Of a stretch of DNA of 64,000 nt, positions 21,962-32,729 are shown in pieces. Under the pieces are notes generated by a model that saw only the letters and a program-made list of their open reading frames with translations, had not been told where the DNA came from and did not search any database. The position numbers and the translations under genes are program-made. The first letter of the stretch is position 1; the number at the start of each line of letters is the position of its first letter. The DNA comes from Peronospora farinosa (Eukaryota > Oomycota > Peronosporomycetes > Peronosporales > Peronosporaceae): contig CANTFK010000947.1 in NCBI GenBank assembly GCA_947646735.1, positions 124,001-188,000 on the forward strand, written 5' to 3'.

Positions 21962-24430
21962 ACCGATGTGGAAATATGATCTCTTCTAGATCAACATACC
22001 GTTTCAGACGACCCACGTAAAATACGGGGTGCGTCTTCATATACGGTGGGAGAGTGAGTCTATAATTTAGATCTCCAACTTCTTCAACCACTGTAAAGGG
22101 CCCAATGAATCGGGGCAATAGCTTAGTAGTACCACCAGGTAGTACAGGAATTGCATGTTTAGGTAGGGTAGCAGTACTTAATAGCACTTTGTCCCCCACA
22201 CTTAAGTGTTCCTTGTTTTTGCGACCATGCTGGTCTGCATATTGTTTTTGCTTGTCCTGTGCGCTTGCCATCACGTCAAGGACTTAACGTGTGGTGGCTG
22301 ATTGCTCATCCACAAAGCGCTGAGCTTCGCTCACGCTTTTAGCATCCATCTCGCCGATGACGCCTCCAAGAGGTCGTTCATGGGTCGACGCTGTTGATAA
22401 CACTATAGTGTCATCGTCAAGGAGCACTGGCATTTCTTGCCGTGCCTCCTCAGTGACACCTATAGGTGTCGTGACCACTGCTAAACTAGCAGTGTCACTA
22501 GGGAAACCTTGTCCCTCTTTGTCATTCGCACCAAGCGAAGTGAGGGTCCCTCCTTCACAAAGACTCGGGCTGCGTACAAACGAGACTGGCGTTCGAGGAT
22601 GACGCAGTCCATTAATGTAAAACGGTGTTTCACCCGTACTGGCGTGAACACTTTTATTAATAGCGAACTTTACCAATGGCAATTGCTTGCTCCATTCTTT
22701 GGGAGTCGCTATTGTACGCAACACATCCGCCACGACTCTATTGGCCCGTTCTGTTTGGCCATCGGTCTGGGGATGATCAGCGGTGGACATGTGGAGCTTG
22801 CTACCCAGCAGCTCATACACATGTCGAACATGACGTAAAACGCCGATCCCGGTCCGATACTATTGACTCGGCAATCCCGTGTAGTCGGTACACGTGATCC
22901 AGAAACAAGAGGGCAGCCTCTTTTCCTGAGATCTCGGTGCTACATGGTGCCAAATGCACCATCTTGCTCAGTCTGTCTACAAAGACGACGATCCCCGTCC
23001 TGCCTTTATGGTCAGGCGGTAAGTCAAACATGAAGTCCAAACTGACCGACTTCCAACAATCCGTTGGAATCGTCAGTGGCTTCAGTGGCGCACTGTTCGA
23101 AGGTGCAGGCTTTATGCGCTGACACTCTTCGCAAGAGCGAATATAGTTGGCCACCCACCGATATAGGTGTGGCCACCAAAATTCCTCTGCCACTCGTAAG
23201 AATGTCTTTTCACGGCCCAGATGTCCACTAGATGGCGCATCATGGCACTCGTGAAGTATCATCAGCTTGAGATTGGTGTCATGAGGGACATAGATTCTCA
23301 AGGTATCACAGGGTGACAGTTGATGCCATAACAGGCCATCACTGTAGCTAAAGCGACTCAGCATCGCTTTTAGGTGCGACGGAAGGGTAACCTTTCTTCT
23401 ACCAAAATGATCCAACAGCAGGCGACAATTTTCGTCCTGACTGTAACACTCCTTGATATCGGAGGTCATTGAGCTCTTCACATGGTATGCCTTCATAACT
23501 GCCAGTGTTGACGACTCAACTTTTTCTTTCGCACGAGACACACTTTCCTGGCGTCTTGCCTGAAGTCTGGTCTGCGCGATAACTCGTCAGCCAAGATATT
23601 CGATTTACCCGGCTTATATTCAACTTTAAAATAAATTCAGATAAGAATGGTAGCCATCTCGCCATTCTCGGCGAGAGGTGCGGTGAATATAGCGGTCCGC
23701 AGTGATGCGTGATCCGTATAAACCACAAAAGGTTCGTTGCCCAAGAGGTGCACCCGAAACTTCACAAGGGCATACTTTATTGAAAGTAGCTCCTTGTCAT
23801 GCACAGGGTAATTCAGCTCGGCAGCTTTTAAAAGCCGAGACTGATAAGAAATAACACAATCAACACCGTTGTCATCCTTCTGTATGAGCGCGCTGCCGAT
23901 TGCAAAATTGCTTGCATCGCAGACGACGCTAAAGAGCTTATCCGCGTCTGGCAATGCCAAATCCGGTGCCTCTACAAGAGATTGCTTCACTGGTGTGAAC
24001 GCATCTTCTTGTTCCTTTGACCAAGTCCATTATGTATCCTTTTTCAAAGATCAGACAATGGCTAAGTCTGCTCCGCATACTTATGCACGTAATTAGCGAG
24101 CCCAAGGAATTGGCGCAGATCCTTCACGTGTCGTGGGACTGGCCATTCGTTGACAGCCTTTACCGTTTCTGGGTCTGCTCGTACACCATGTGTACCTAAG
24201 ATGCAGCCCAGAACAGGTATCTCGGAGACCCCTACTACGCACTTTTGCAAATTAACGTATAAGTGGGCTTCATCTAGAGTCTGCAACACAGCGTCCAAAT
24301 GGCGCTTGTGCGACTCTATTGCGCTCAGGCCTTCCTCCGCCCTACTATGCACGAATACATCGTCAGAGTAATGGGGCGCGTAGGCACGGTGCTGACGCAT
24401 CACGTGACTACTAGCACACACCTTATGCAC
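21384..24430 (-). pseudogene. Family B pol: partial RT, RNase H, integrase, chromodomain
   Basis: Read from 24430 downward: the RT palm as HYSDDVFVHSRAEEGLSAIE (24360s), thumb (LRQFLGLANYVHKYAE), then after a frameshift RNase H ([48 protein letters not shown]). Integrase follows, with zinc ligands (ECHDAPSSGHLGRE, CEECQRIK) and core ([34 protein letters not shown]), then a long tail with a chromodomain (ILVQWKGHPTSFDSWEHVD) ending at 21384. Frameshifts near 24030, 23600 and 22815 and a stop at 22284 make it defective. The YxDD box reads YSDD. Confidence 0.75.
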
Positions 24431-24652
24431 AAGCGAGGAAGCGGTTAGACCGTCTTACCTTCGACTTAAGCAGTCGTACCACCAGTTGCCTCTCGCTTAA
24501 GCGAGAGTGCAGCGAACTGCTAAACAACAAGTCACCGACTTCACGCAGAAGCTTTTAGAGCTTCTCGTGCGTGGTGCTTCGGTGTTAGCAAATTCAAGAC
24601 TGAGCTATATTTAATGAATTATAACTAAATATATATTTAACTACTGATTGGC

Positions 24653-24685
<33 letters not shown>

Positions 24686-24967
24686 TTATAGATCGGATAC
24701 GCGACTCTTTAGAAGCGTATCCTGTCGCATGAAATTAAATCTAGATTTAAGATCGCAACTGACGTTCTTCTGAGACGTCGCGATGCCTAGCTTCAACTAT
24801 CGTCATCCCTTCTCATGTGAATCTATAAATGGATATCACATTCACGAGGGTGGATCACATTTGTGTATCACACCCAAGTGACAGGTCTAAAAGTAATCAT
24901 GAATACTTTTAGACCTAACATTATGTATACTAATTAATGTTTACGTGTAACTAGATGGCCTGTTACA
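24408..24967 (-). repeat. Truncated 5' LTR of family B copy B2
   Basis: Matches 19810-20408 from CTACTAGCACACACC to GTTACA. The first 45 or so bases are missing at the junction with RT sequence, and about 30 bp are deleted near 24463. A long TA tract lies at about 24654-24681. The junction carries a few shared bases (CTACTAGCAC), consistent with a microhomology deletion. Confidence 0.75.
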
Positions 24968-25690
24968 AATATAGTTTAAGTCCACTAAAACACATTGAAT
25001 AACTTGCGCTATATTTTGTAATATCCGGACATGCATCTCAGATGCGTGCTCGGTAAGCGCCTTTCGCTTTATCATTATTGTAAAAGTTCTTGAATTGCAT
25101 AATGCCAGAAGGTCATTGAATGTTTTCCTTTCCACAACTGCCCAGACAATATCTGCGTCCGCAAATACTCTACAATACAAGTTTTCAAAAAAATGTTGCG
25201 TGAGGACTTCCTATAATTAATAGTGGGCACGAATTAGCAGCTAATAAGAGTACAGTATTGAAATGATACATTACCTAAATCATCTAGTATACGTGCGTCT
25301 TAATGCCCCTCAGTCTTTTTCCGCTCCGATGAAGAAATCCATCCAAAGTCTCATTATCGGCGACTTTTTCCGCTGTTTTTGGTTTATCATGATTTATATA
25401 GTGTTGCTCTCGCAGGTGTCTGATCAGGTCGGAGGTACCGGTGCCCGTAAAACACGTGAAAGTGTTCGAATATTTGCTTCATTTGTACAAAAAATATTAT
25501 TTGCTTTGGCGATTCCTGGTTGTTTACTGGCTGTTTTTTTAATATGAAGTAATTGTAAATTAAGATTTTTGTATACCAGCAGAAGCGCCCGACCAAGTAC
25601 ATTGCATTCTGTGTAGCAACTGAAGTAACACTAAACATAGGAGTAATGGACAAGTCCTGAATGTCTTTCATCAAATAATGTGTGTCAGAT
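24968..25690 (-). pseudogene. hAT-like transposase relic with BED-type finger
   Basis: Reading the minus strand in changing frames: GTGTSDLIRHLREQHYINHD near 25430-25370 has the end of a BED zinc finger (GTSxLxxHLxxxH). About 200 bp on, ADIVWAVVERKTFNDLLALC followed by NSRTF resembles the hAT block VERPxFRxLLxxLxP. The remainder is broken by the LTR edge at 24967. Assignment is by short motifs only. Confidence 0.4.
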
Positions 25691-25799
25691 GAAAAGTGAC
25701 GGGTTTATTATTTTATATTTAATTGTATAGTGTAAAGAAGATAGAGAGGTGAAGGGTGGTGTAGCGGGACCACTAAATAAGAATTGACAGTGATGACAC

Positions 25800-26370
25800 T
25801 CAGATACGGAGTATTAGTGTGAACGAAACGCGTGGGTGTGTGATGTCGTTCACATAGAACGAATTGAAGACCCTTGTGGCTTGCACAGCTATATTATGAT
25901 TAAACTCAGCAACAGGGGGCATAGAGCTCCAACGCCAAGGTGTTAATGCTGCGGAGGATATTTTCAACAGCGCGATTAACGCATTCAATCTGATCATCGG
26001 TCTGCAGATGATTTGCTGTGGAAATGACCAAGCGTGTGTCAAGCATCTGAAAGATTTGCTTCCAAAAATTACTCGTGAAATGAGGGTCACGGTCAGAAAC
26101 AATTGCCACTTCAAGCCGTGTTGGCAAAATACTCGATCGATAAACAGCTCCGCTGTACATTCTCCATCGATCGAGTCTGGTACAGCCGCTAGGTGAGCCA
26201 TCTTGCTCAAACGGTCAACAAAGGCCACAATACCTGTGTTGCCATGCAAATCTTTCGGTAGGCCAATTACAAAGTCCATACTAATGGACTCACAGCACCC
26301 AGTGGGAAAATGCAAACTGTCCCACGGCACTGCCGAATGGGGCGAGGTTTCAACCATTAGCACGTCTCAC
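25800..26370 (-). pseudogene. Integrase relic close to family D
   Basis: Reads [40 protein letters not shown] and [19 protein letters not shown], almost the same as the integrase of the D element (about 50390-50210). After a frameshift come SDRDPHFTSNFWKQIF and TANHLQTDDQIECVNRAV, so the catalytic residues are partly changed. No LTR is attached. Confidence 0.7.
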
Positions 26371-26529
26371 ACGTACGCACATATGTGCTCACACATCTAT
26401 ACGACCACTTAAACCTTAGCATACCACGCCATAGATTATTTTACAATTCTAAGAAGACGATACTGTTTTCGATATATTCAAAGGGTGCCACGTTACACCT
26501 GTGGTCCTTTCAACAACTAACGACTCATA

Positions 26530-27667
26530 AGCTATGACATCAACGGATGTAGAACGTCATCACGTATTGCGTGATGACTTCCGCCTTTTTAATAATCTCG
26601 AATGGTAGGCGGTACAGCATATGGCTGAAACCGTCAGCGATGCCTCCGTCGACGCCATGGTGCTCTCTCTTAGTGGAGGCGAGCAACATACAACCATCGG
26701 CAAGTTCATTTAATATGCTACGGGAGCAAGGTGTTAAACAGGCTGACCTGATGAGAGATCAAGACGCTCAGCAAGCTGACTTGTTGAGGCAGAAGGGTTC
26801 TCAACAGTCTGAACATTTTAGACAGCGATAAGCAGGTGCTTCTGCTGCCGGGACGACGCATATGCGTCGACCTAAATTCTTATGGATTGATGTCTTCAAG
26901 TAAAAGACAGTAGAAGTTAACTCCTTGTTGAAATGGGTTGTCGATTCGACGATGCCATCGAGGCCCTTCGCATCAAAGACGATGCAATGATGGTATAGTT
27001 GTCCATGTCGACCTTGCCTGTACGTGACAAACCTTGGTCCTTAGGGCTCAACTTGCATGACTCATACGTTTTCCCGACATATGACGTCCTTAATGCGCGG
27101 CTTTACATTACGCTTGAACCGCCTCGTGCCGATATCAAGGCTAAATCTGAGCTCCTGGATCTGAAACAGGTCCAAGAGCTCAGATCTTTGGATCTCTAGC
27201 GTAACAAATATACACGCTTACGCCCTACACACACGATACCTTGTCAAAATTGTATCGTCCTGAAACCGATTAATGAGCAAAACCGGTTATTGTGTTCATT
27301 AAGGGTCTGACGGGTGGTCTCGCTAAGACCCACCTGTTCAGCATGGAATTTAAGTCAAGCGATCTCTACAACAGAATAAGATAATTTCATCCTGTAACAG
27401 GCTCATGTTCGCTCGGAATCCTATCGTACACCGAGACGACAGGAGGGCGGAGGTCCAGAACCAATGGACCTCTACTATGTAGAGAGCGAGGGACCTCTCT
27501 CTCCAGGATGCAAGCGATCGCAAAAGTGCAATATCTGTCAAAAGATGGGTCACTACGCTTATGAGTGCAGTGCTCTACGCCAAGTGTCTCACAACACTGG
27601 GAGTGACGACCGTTTATTTCCCAAGAAGGGCCAGAGACGTGGGCCTTACGCTGCTTCGAAATCTTAA
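26530..27667 (+). pseudogene. Element H gag relic with zinc knuckle
   Basis: Broken frames with repeated Gln/Asp heptad-like stretches (QADLMRDQDAQQADLL), a gag-like core and, at 27465-27590, GGPEPMDLYYVES followed by a CX2CX4HX4C knuckle CNICQKMGHYAYEC. The EPMDL box before the knuckle is shared with the C and D gags. Confidence 0.6.
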
Positions 27668-27779
27668 CAACGTGGTGGGCCATCAAGAACGGTCGGGTCA
27701 TTAGGAGCGGAGGGCCCTACTGATTCAGCAACGTTAAGAGAATATGAGGAAATTCTGACGATAGTTGGTCCTAATCTTC

Positions 27780-28925
27780 AGTCACTGTATGTTACCAGCC
27801 CTAATTATGAGGTATATAATCAACTTAAAATGAGAAAAATGAGAAAGACATGTCACTTCGCGCCTTAGTTGACTGTGGGGCGTCAAACAACTTTGTTCGA
27901 CTGGAGTCGCTAGATGATCGTAGACTCATATATGTTAAGCACGAGACCCCTCTTATGAGAAATGACGGTGCGCCTTGCAACGGTCGCATCCGTAACAGTA
28001 ACGAAGCGTGAAGTGGTATCTCACTACACAATAGTACGATGATGATTCATTGTACTCAATCTGGATGAAAAATTTGATGTGGTTGCTACAGCTACATATT
28101 TGATGTGGTTGCTACAGCTAGAAAAGGGTGAAGGGGTAAGCCTATCAATCCTAAGGAACGAAGTCTCCAGAAAACAGCCACTGATGGAATTATTATTAAG
28201 TGCTCTAAGGGAATAAGTCCTAGGAGGTAATCGAGACGTTGAACGTCTTAATTAATGAGGGATAAAATTTAGGCGCTTGTAAACTTGATCTGATTGCGCC
28301 TCCAAAGTTGACTTCAGAGATAACTCAATTGCTTACGCTAGAACCTAAAAGGTTCTTGCGCGATCTGCGTAGTGGCAATGCCAAGCAGATCTGTGTACTC
28401 GTAGAAGAGCTAGTACGTGACCGATATTTAGTCTTCAACGGTATTTATTGATAACGAACCGGTTCTCAGCAGCTTATATATGAACGAAAGTGTCCTTGAT
28501 GAGATTTGAATTGAGTGATACACATCTCAATCCTGCGAGACACTAACGTCAAATCCTTTGTACAAGATTTTGGTCACATTCGCGGATGTATTCCTGGATT
28601 CCTTCCATGCGATCTAATTAAGGACAAATGTACTCGACGCGAGATCTACCTCGTTCCAGGCAAAAGCTTTAGTGTCATGAATCAGTGCCTGAGAACAGGT
28701 CGAGGCGATCGACAGGTTCTCTCTCGATCACGTAGCTGCGGGTTGTGTGAGGAAATTAGCTTCCCTCACAGCTCTCCGACCTTCTGTGTGCGCAAGGCCA
28801 CAGGAGGGTAGACGCATTCACCAAGTTGAACGCTGCAACGATACCGACGCAAACGCCGATACCAAGGAAGGACGTATTCATCGATGGTATACCATCTTTT
28901 TGTCCATGGATCTGATGGATGGTTT
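27780..28925 (+). pseudogene. Element H protease and 5' part of RT
   Basis: LRALVDCGASNNFVRLESLD at about 27845-27910 is the protease active site (DCGAS in place of DSGAS). Many stops follow; then REIYLVPGKSFSVMNQCLRT and SFPHSSPTFCVRKATGG match the start of RT, and SMDLMDGF at 28905-28925 is the RT block interrupted by element A. Confidence 0.65.
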
Positions 28926-29978
28926 TGTGGTGAAGTGCCAGGGAAAGTTGGAGTTTGAGGGAAATGGAACAGAGAGAAAAATAATTTCTGGTCACTTCCC
29001 CGAGGGAGTGACCACGACCCGGCCTCGCGGATTTACAACCACACACCAGGCCCCGCCTTATTAATAATATAAGGACCCAGACGTGCGGAGTCTGCACAGG
29101 CCCCAGGTCCCGGAAATAGGTTCCAGAGTCCCAGGGTACAGGGGTACAGGGGTACAGGGGTACAGGGGCCCAGGGGTACAGGGGCCCAAGAGTACAGGGG
29201 CCCAAGAGTACAGGGGCCCAAGAGTACAGGGGACCAGAGGCCCAGGGTGCAGATTCGGTACACAGAATATCGAAGATTACAGAAAGTACAGGTAACAAGG
29301 AACCAGTTCTTCTTCCAAGAGTCGACACGGGGCACTATCTAGATTAACGAGTTAAGGTTAGGCAAGAAAAGCATACAGAGAATAAGGTAAATAAACACAC
29401 TCGAATTTGCATTACACGTGGCAGCTTTAAGCGCCCCTTTTAAGCTTTTCCGTCGCTTCACCTCTTCCGGGCGAGATACCCTTTGGCCCCCCGACGTCCA
29501 GCAGGTGTTAGACGGCTCAAGCAACGCAAGTTGAACCTCAGGATAGTTGCCTGAGGTGTCAGCGGGTGTACGACCCGCTACAGGAAGCGGTTTCCCTACG
29601 GGGAAGAACACAAAGGGGTCCAAGGACCAAGAACAGTCAGCTACCAAAGGGGTACATAGTAACAGGTGCATCGCTCTCGACTAAAGTCGATTGAGCTTAA
29701 GAAACCCGGTACCAAGTGAAGTATATCCACTCGGGGACCACCAAGTCCAAGTCTTATACAAAGTCCAAGTCTTATACAAAGTCCAAGTCTTATACAAAGA
29801 CCAAGTCTTTAAGCCTTCTGCGTCTAACGAGGAGCAAGACCAGCCAAGCCGACGGGTACACAAGGTGAGACCCAAGGCCAATACGACACGGTATCGGGGT
29901 ACCCCTCCGTAAGTCAGCAGTCCGTCGCTGTGTGTGTTTGTGGTTCTCTCACGTTGTTTGAGAATCCACTCCACCACA
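28926..29978 (+). repeat. 5' LTR of A1 (1053 bp)
   Basis: Begins TGTGGTGAAG and ends CTCCACCACA, so the outer 7 bp form an inverted repeat. It holds a G-rich minisatellite at about 29131-29252, an AGCGGGT/ACCCGCT hairpin near 29560-29580, and 18-bp repeats of AGTCCAAGTCTTATACAA (three units plus one variant) at about 29745-29812. Confidence 0.85.
29134..29168 (+). repeat. G-quadruplex-type repeat in 5' LTR
   Basis: Five G tracts (one of three, four of four) are separated by identical 4-base TACA loops. This fits the standard intramolecular G-quadruplex rule on the sense strand. The 3' LTR carries the matching tract at 38246-38280. Confidence 0.8.
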
Positions 29979-29979
29979 A

Positions 29980-29995
29980 TGGTGCGCGTGCCCTG
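29980..29995 (+). promoter_or_regulatory. Primer-binding site of A1
   Basis: TGGTGCGCGTGCCCTG starts one base after the LTR and would pair with a tRNA 3' end reading ...GCGCACCA. It differs from the site shared by families B, C and D. Confidence 0.55.
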
Positions 29996-30021
29996 AATTT
30001 CTGGAGACGCGGGATTTCACC

Positions 30022-32459
30022 ATGAGTCCCACGAAGAAGAAAACACATCGGGCAAGATAGACTAAGGGACAACTGAGACACTGGAAACCGGATCGCCAGT
30101 GAGAAAGAAGGAAAAAGGATCGGAGGACCTGCAGAGCCCTGGGAGGAGCTCTGCTATTGAGGTCAAGGTGGAATATGAAGAAAACCACAAAATCCTCCCC
30201 CTTATGTCTTCGTTGAAGAAGACAATATGTGCCATAATGAATATTATGGTCCAGGTGTCCCAAGTTTGACAGCGAAAGCTAAAAAACAAGGGACCCCGAA
30301 GCAAGTCTCCCGACCCATCACTCAAGAGCCAAAGGTGCTCAAGAACAAGCAAAAGAAGCAGAAGCATTCCAAGTTGAAGGCACCGAGAGGCGGAGACACG
30401 ACGGACGAGTCGGGAGATAGCCAAGGCGTGGCTAGTAAGGACTGGACAGAAGAATATTTGGAAGAAGCCTACCAACGGAATAAATTGAAGAAGTTTCTTC
30501 GAAAGGACCCGGTGATGAAGGCGCTCAAGGTCAAGCTTCTGGGCCAGGTCCACGGTCCGATAACGGCTATTCCCACCACGACTACAGACCTGGAGGTCCT
30601 CAAGGCCGTAATGAATCTGTTACATGAAGCTGGGATGGATGCTGGGAACTTCACCGCTGAGACCCTCTTCGATTTCGGGTTCGAGACCTTGAAGAAGACC
30701 TTAGTGACCCTGCATGGTCACCTCAAGACGTTGGTGGGGGAGTTCCCCCCAAAGGAAGTACCCCGTCAGGATGGAGGATAGCGGAACCTGGTGTGGGCTC
30801 TCCTTCTGGGTCACTCGGTGAATCGTCACCAAGGTCTTAATACGAATCAGCCACCTCATCTATGATGTCGGCCCTGATGGATACGATGGATTGAATTCAA
30901 TTGGGTCCAGCTGGTGCAGCGTTTTTAGAAGCACAAATTCGCGAAGCTGGCCATATGGACACAGCAATCCCCATGGGGCCAGCGCCAAACACAGGAGGAG
31001 ACGGAAGCCCGGTGCAAAGTGGAGCCAAGGTTGATGGAAAAAAAACGGATCAGGAAACAAAGACTGAGTCAGTTTCCCCTAGCGCGCTCCAGTCGTACTT
31101 TGATAAGGCGATGACCAAGTTTCTTGAAGAGCAAGGCTCCACAAAAGTTGCAGTGGACAGGGGACACACCACGAAGGGTCAAGGGCCAGTTCATCCCAGG
31201 TCCTCCCAGCGAATTGAGCGCCTGGGACCACTAGGCGATATCCCTGATGTGTACATGGAGTCTGTGGGGTCAACCCATGATGAATACGATCCAGATGATT
31301 TGACGTTCCCGATGACTTCAGCGCGAGCGACTGTGGCCGCGGATACGGCAGGAGTAACCCCTACTCTTGTTCCACACATTAGGGTATCGGCCTCGTCGGA
31401 TCTGAAGGAATTTAGCGGAAGGGACCACGATGAAGATCGTGCCAGAAGCTGGAGCACTAAGGTAAAGACGGCTTTCCTCTGAGACCAGGCACCAGACAGC
31501 GAGAAGTGTCTCATTTTTAAGTCCCTGCTTACGAGTCCAGCTCAGAATTGGTATCGACAGCTAGGTCTAACGGTACGCGTCGATTGGAAGCTGCTTCTGC
31601 GAGAGTTCCAAGCACAATTTTGCGGCTTGGGGGTGTCGGTGGCCCGTCAATATTATCACGCCAGAAAGAGAGCCGATGAGTCACCCTTGGAATTCTGTAC
31701 CGTATGAACGTGGCAGGGCTCAGGGCCAAGCTAGATATATAGGGTGGACCCCCCAGTGTAAATCGTGAACACGTGGATCATTACGTGGAAACCTTGGATG
31801 ATCGAGAATTAGCGGACCAGCTTGCATTGCTCAGACTTTCTGATGCAGATGACCTGGAGGAAGTCCTGCTGGCTCGTCAGAGAGCGAAGACGCGTCAAGG
31901 AAGGGTCTTGTTCGGGTCCAGCAAGTTTCGCCAGAAGGCTCCAACCACCCCAGACCACACCAAGAGTCAGCTGAAAAGACCCGTCCAAGTCATCCGAGCC
32001 ACTTCTGAAAGTGAAAATGACCAAGGGTCCAGCTCCAGTGGGTCTGAGGGAGAAGGTGACCTCAGAAGAATTTATGCGGCGGCGAGTAAGCCTTACACTG
32101 GCAGGGCGAGGAACGCAGATGGCCCCCGGGATCATCAGGACCCAGACCCAGACCGATGTCGACGCATGGTAGAGGGACCTGGACAAAAGGTGGTTCCAGG
32201 GGCACCCGCGACGAAGTGTACCCATTGTGGATCTAGGAAGCATGGGAATCTGGACTGTTGGAAGCGACTCGTTTGCGAGTGCTGTGGAAAGAAGGGTCAC
32301 CCAGCCGAACACTGCCTGTTTGTGTGTCGCGGTTGTGGCAAGGTTCATGACGTCGGCAAGTGTCCGATGGAAGAGTTCTACAACCTAATTCGCCAGTGGT
32401 ACAACCCGACCAAGCACGCAGGGCAGCTGCCCGAGGCGGCGGAGAAGATGTTAAATTAG
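30022..32459 (+). pseudogene. A1 gag with three zinc knuckles, several stops
   Basis: From the ATG at 30022 (MSPTKKKTHRAR) the frame is broken by TAG and TGA stops and shifts. Recognisable parts are a basic region (EPKVLKNKQKKQKHSKLKAP), a gag core (TSPAQNWYRQLG, DWKLLLREFQAQFCGLGVSV) at about 31520-31650, and a C-terminal nucleocapsid with CTHCGSRKHGNLDC, CECCGKKGHPAEHC and CRGCGKVHDVGKC at about 32215-32365. Three knuckles in a row is unusual next to the single knuckle of families B, C and D. Confidence 0.7.
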
Positions 32460-32729
32460 AACGCTCGCCAGGTTGGAATCTGGTACGAGACGAGCGTTCT
32501 AATTGTTGCATTTATGCATTTGTGGAGAAACACCCCGTGGAGAAGGTCAATAAGTTGGATGAATTGATTGGAAATACATCGAGCTTTTGCATTAATTCTG
32601 TTGCTGCTGTGGCCAATGCGTGTGTACCTCATGTTAATTCCCAAGAAGAGACTATGATGGCATTGAACTTATTACCGGGAGAGTCAAGAGGATACTGGAA
32701 ACACCACGCCCCATTGAAAGTGGTTTAAG

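Larger units (their letters stand above)
19810..24967 (-). mobile_element. Internally deleted Ty3/gypsy element, family B copy B2
   Basis: Order on the minus strand: damaged 5' LTR (24408-24967), RT palm onwards, RNase H, integrase, chromodomain (24430-21384), and 3' LTR (19810-20408), with an opposite-strand ORF at 20516-21961. Gag, protease and the first part of RT are missing, together with the inner edge of the 5' LTR. No target-site duplication is visible (TCGTC on the left, AATAT on the right), so the ends may come from different insertions. Confidence 0.75.

Noticed and set aside
25263..25547. Plus-strand open frame with hydrophobic end, resembling a small membrane protein
   Set aside because: The opposite strand reads as a BED-finger relic; the hydrophobic run comes from AT-rich sequence.
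29083..29295. Gly/Pro/Val-rich open frames over the LTR minisatellite, like an elastic or collagen protein
   Set aside because: They are translations of a G-rich tandem repeat open in several frames; no gene context.
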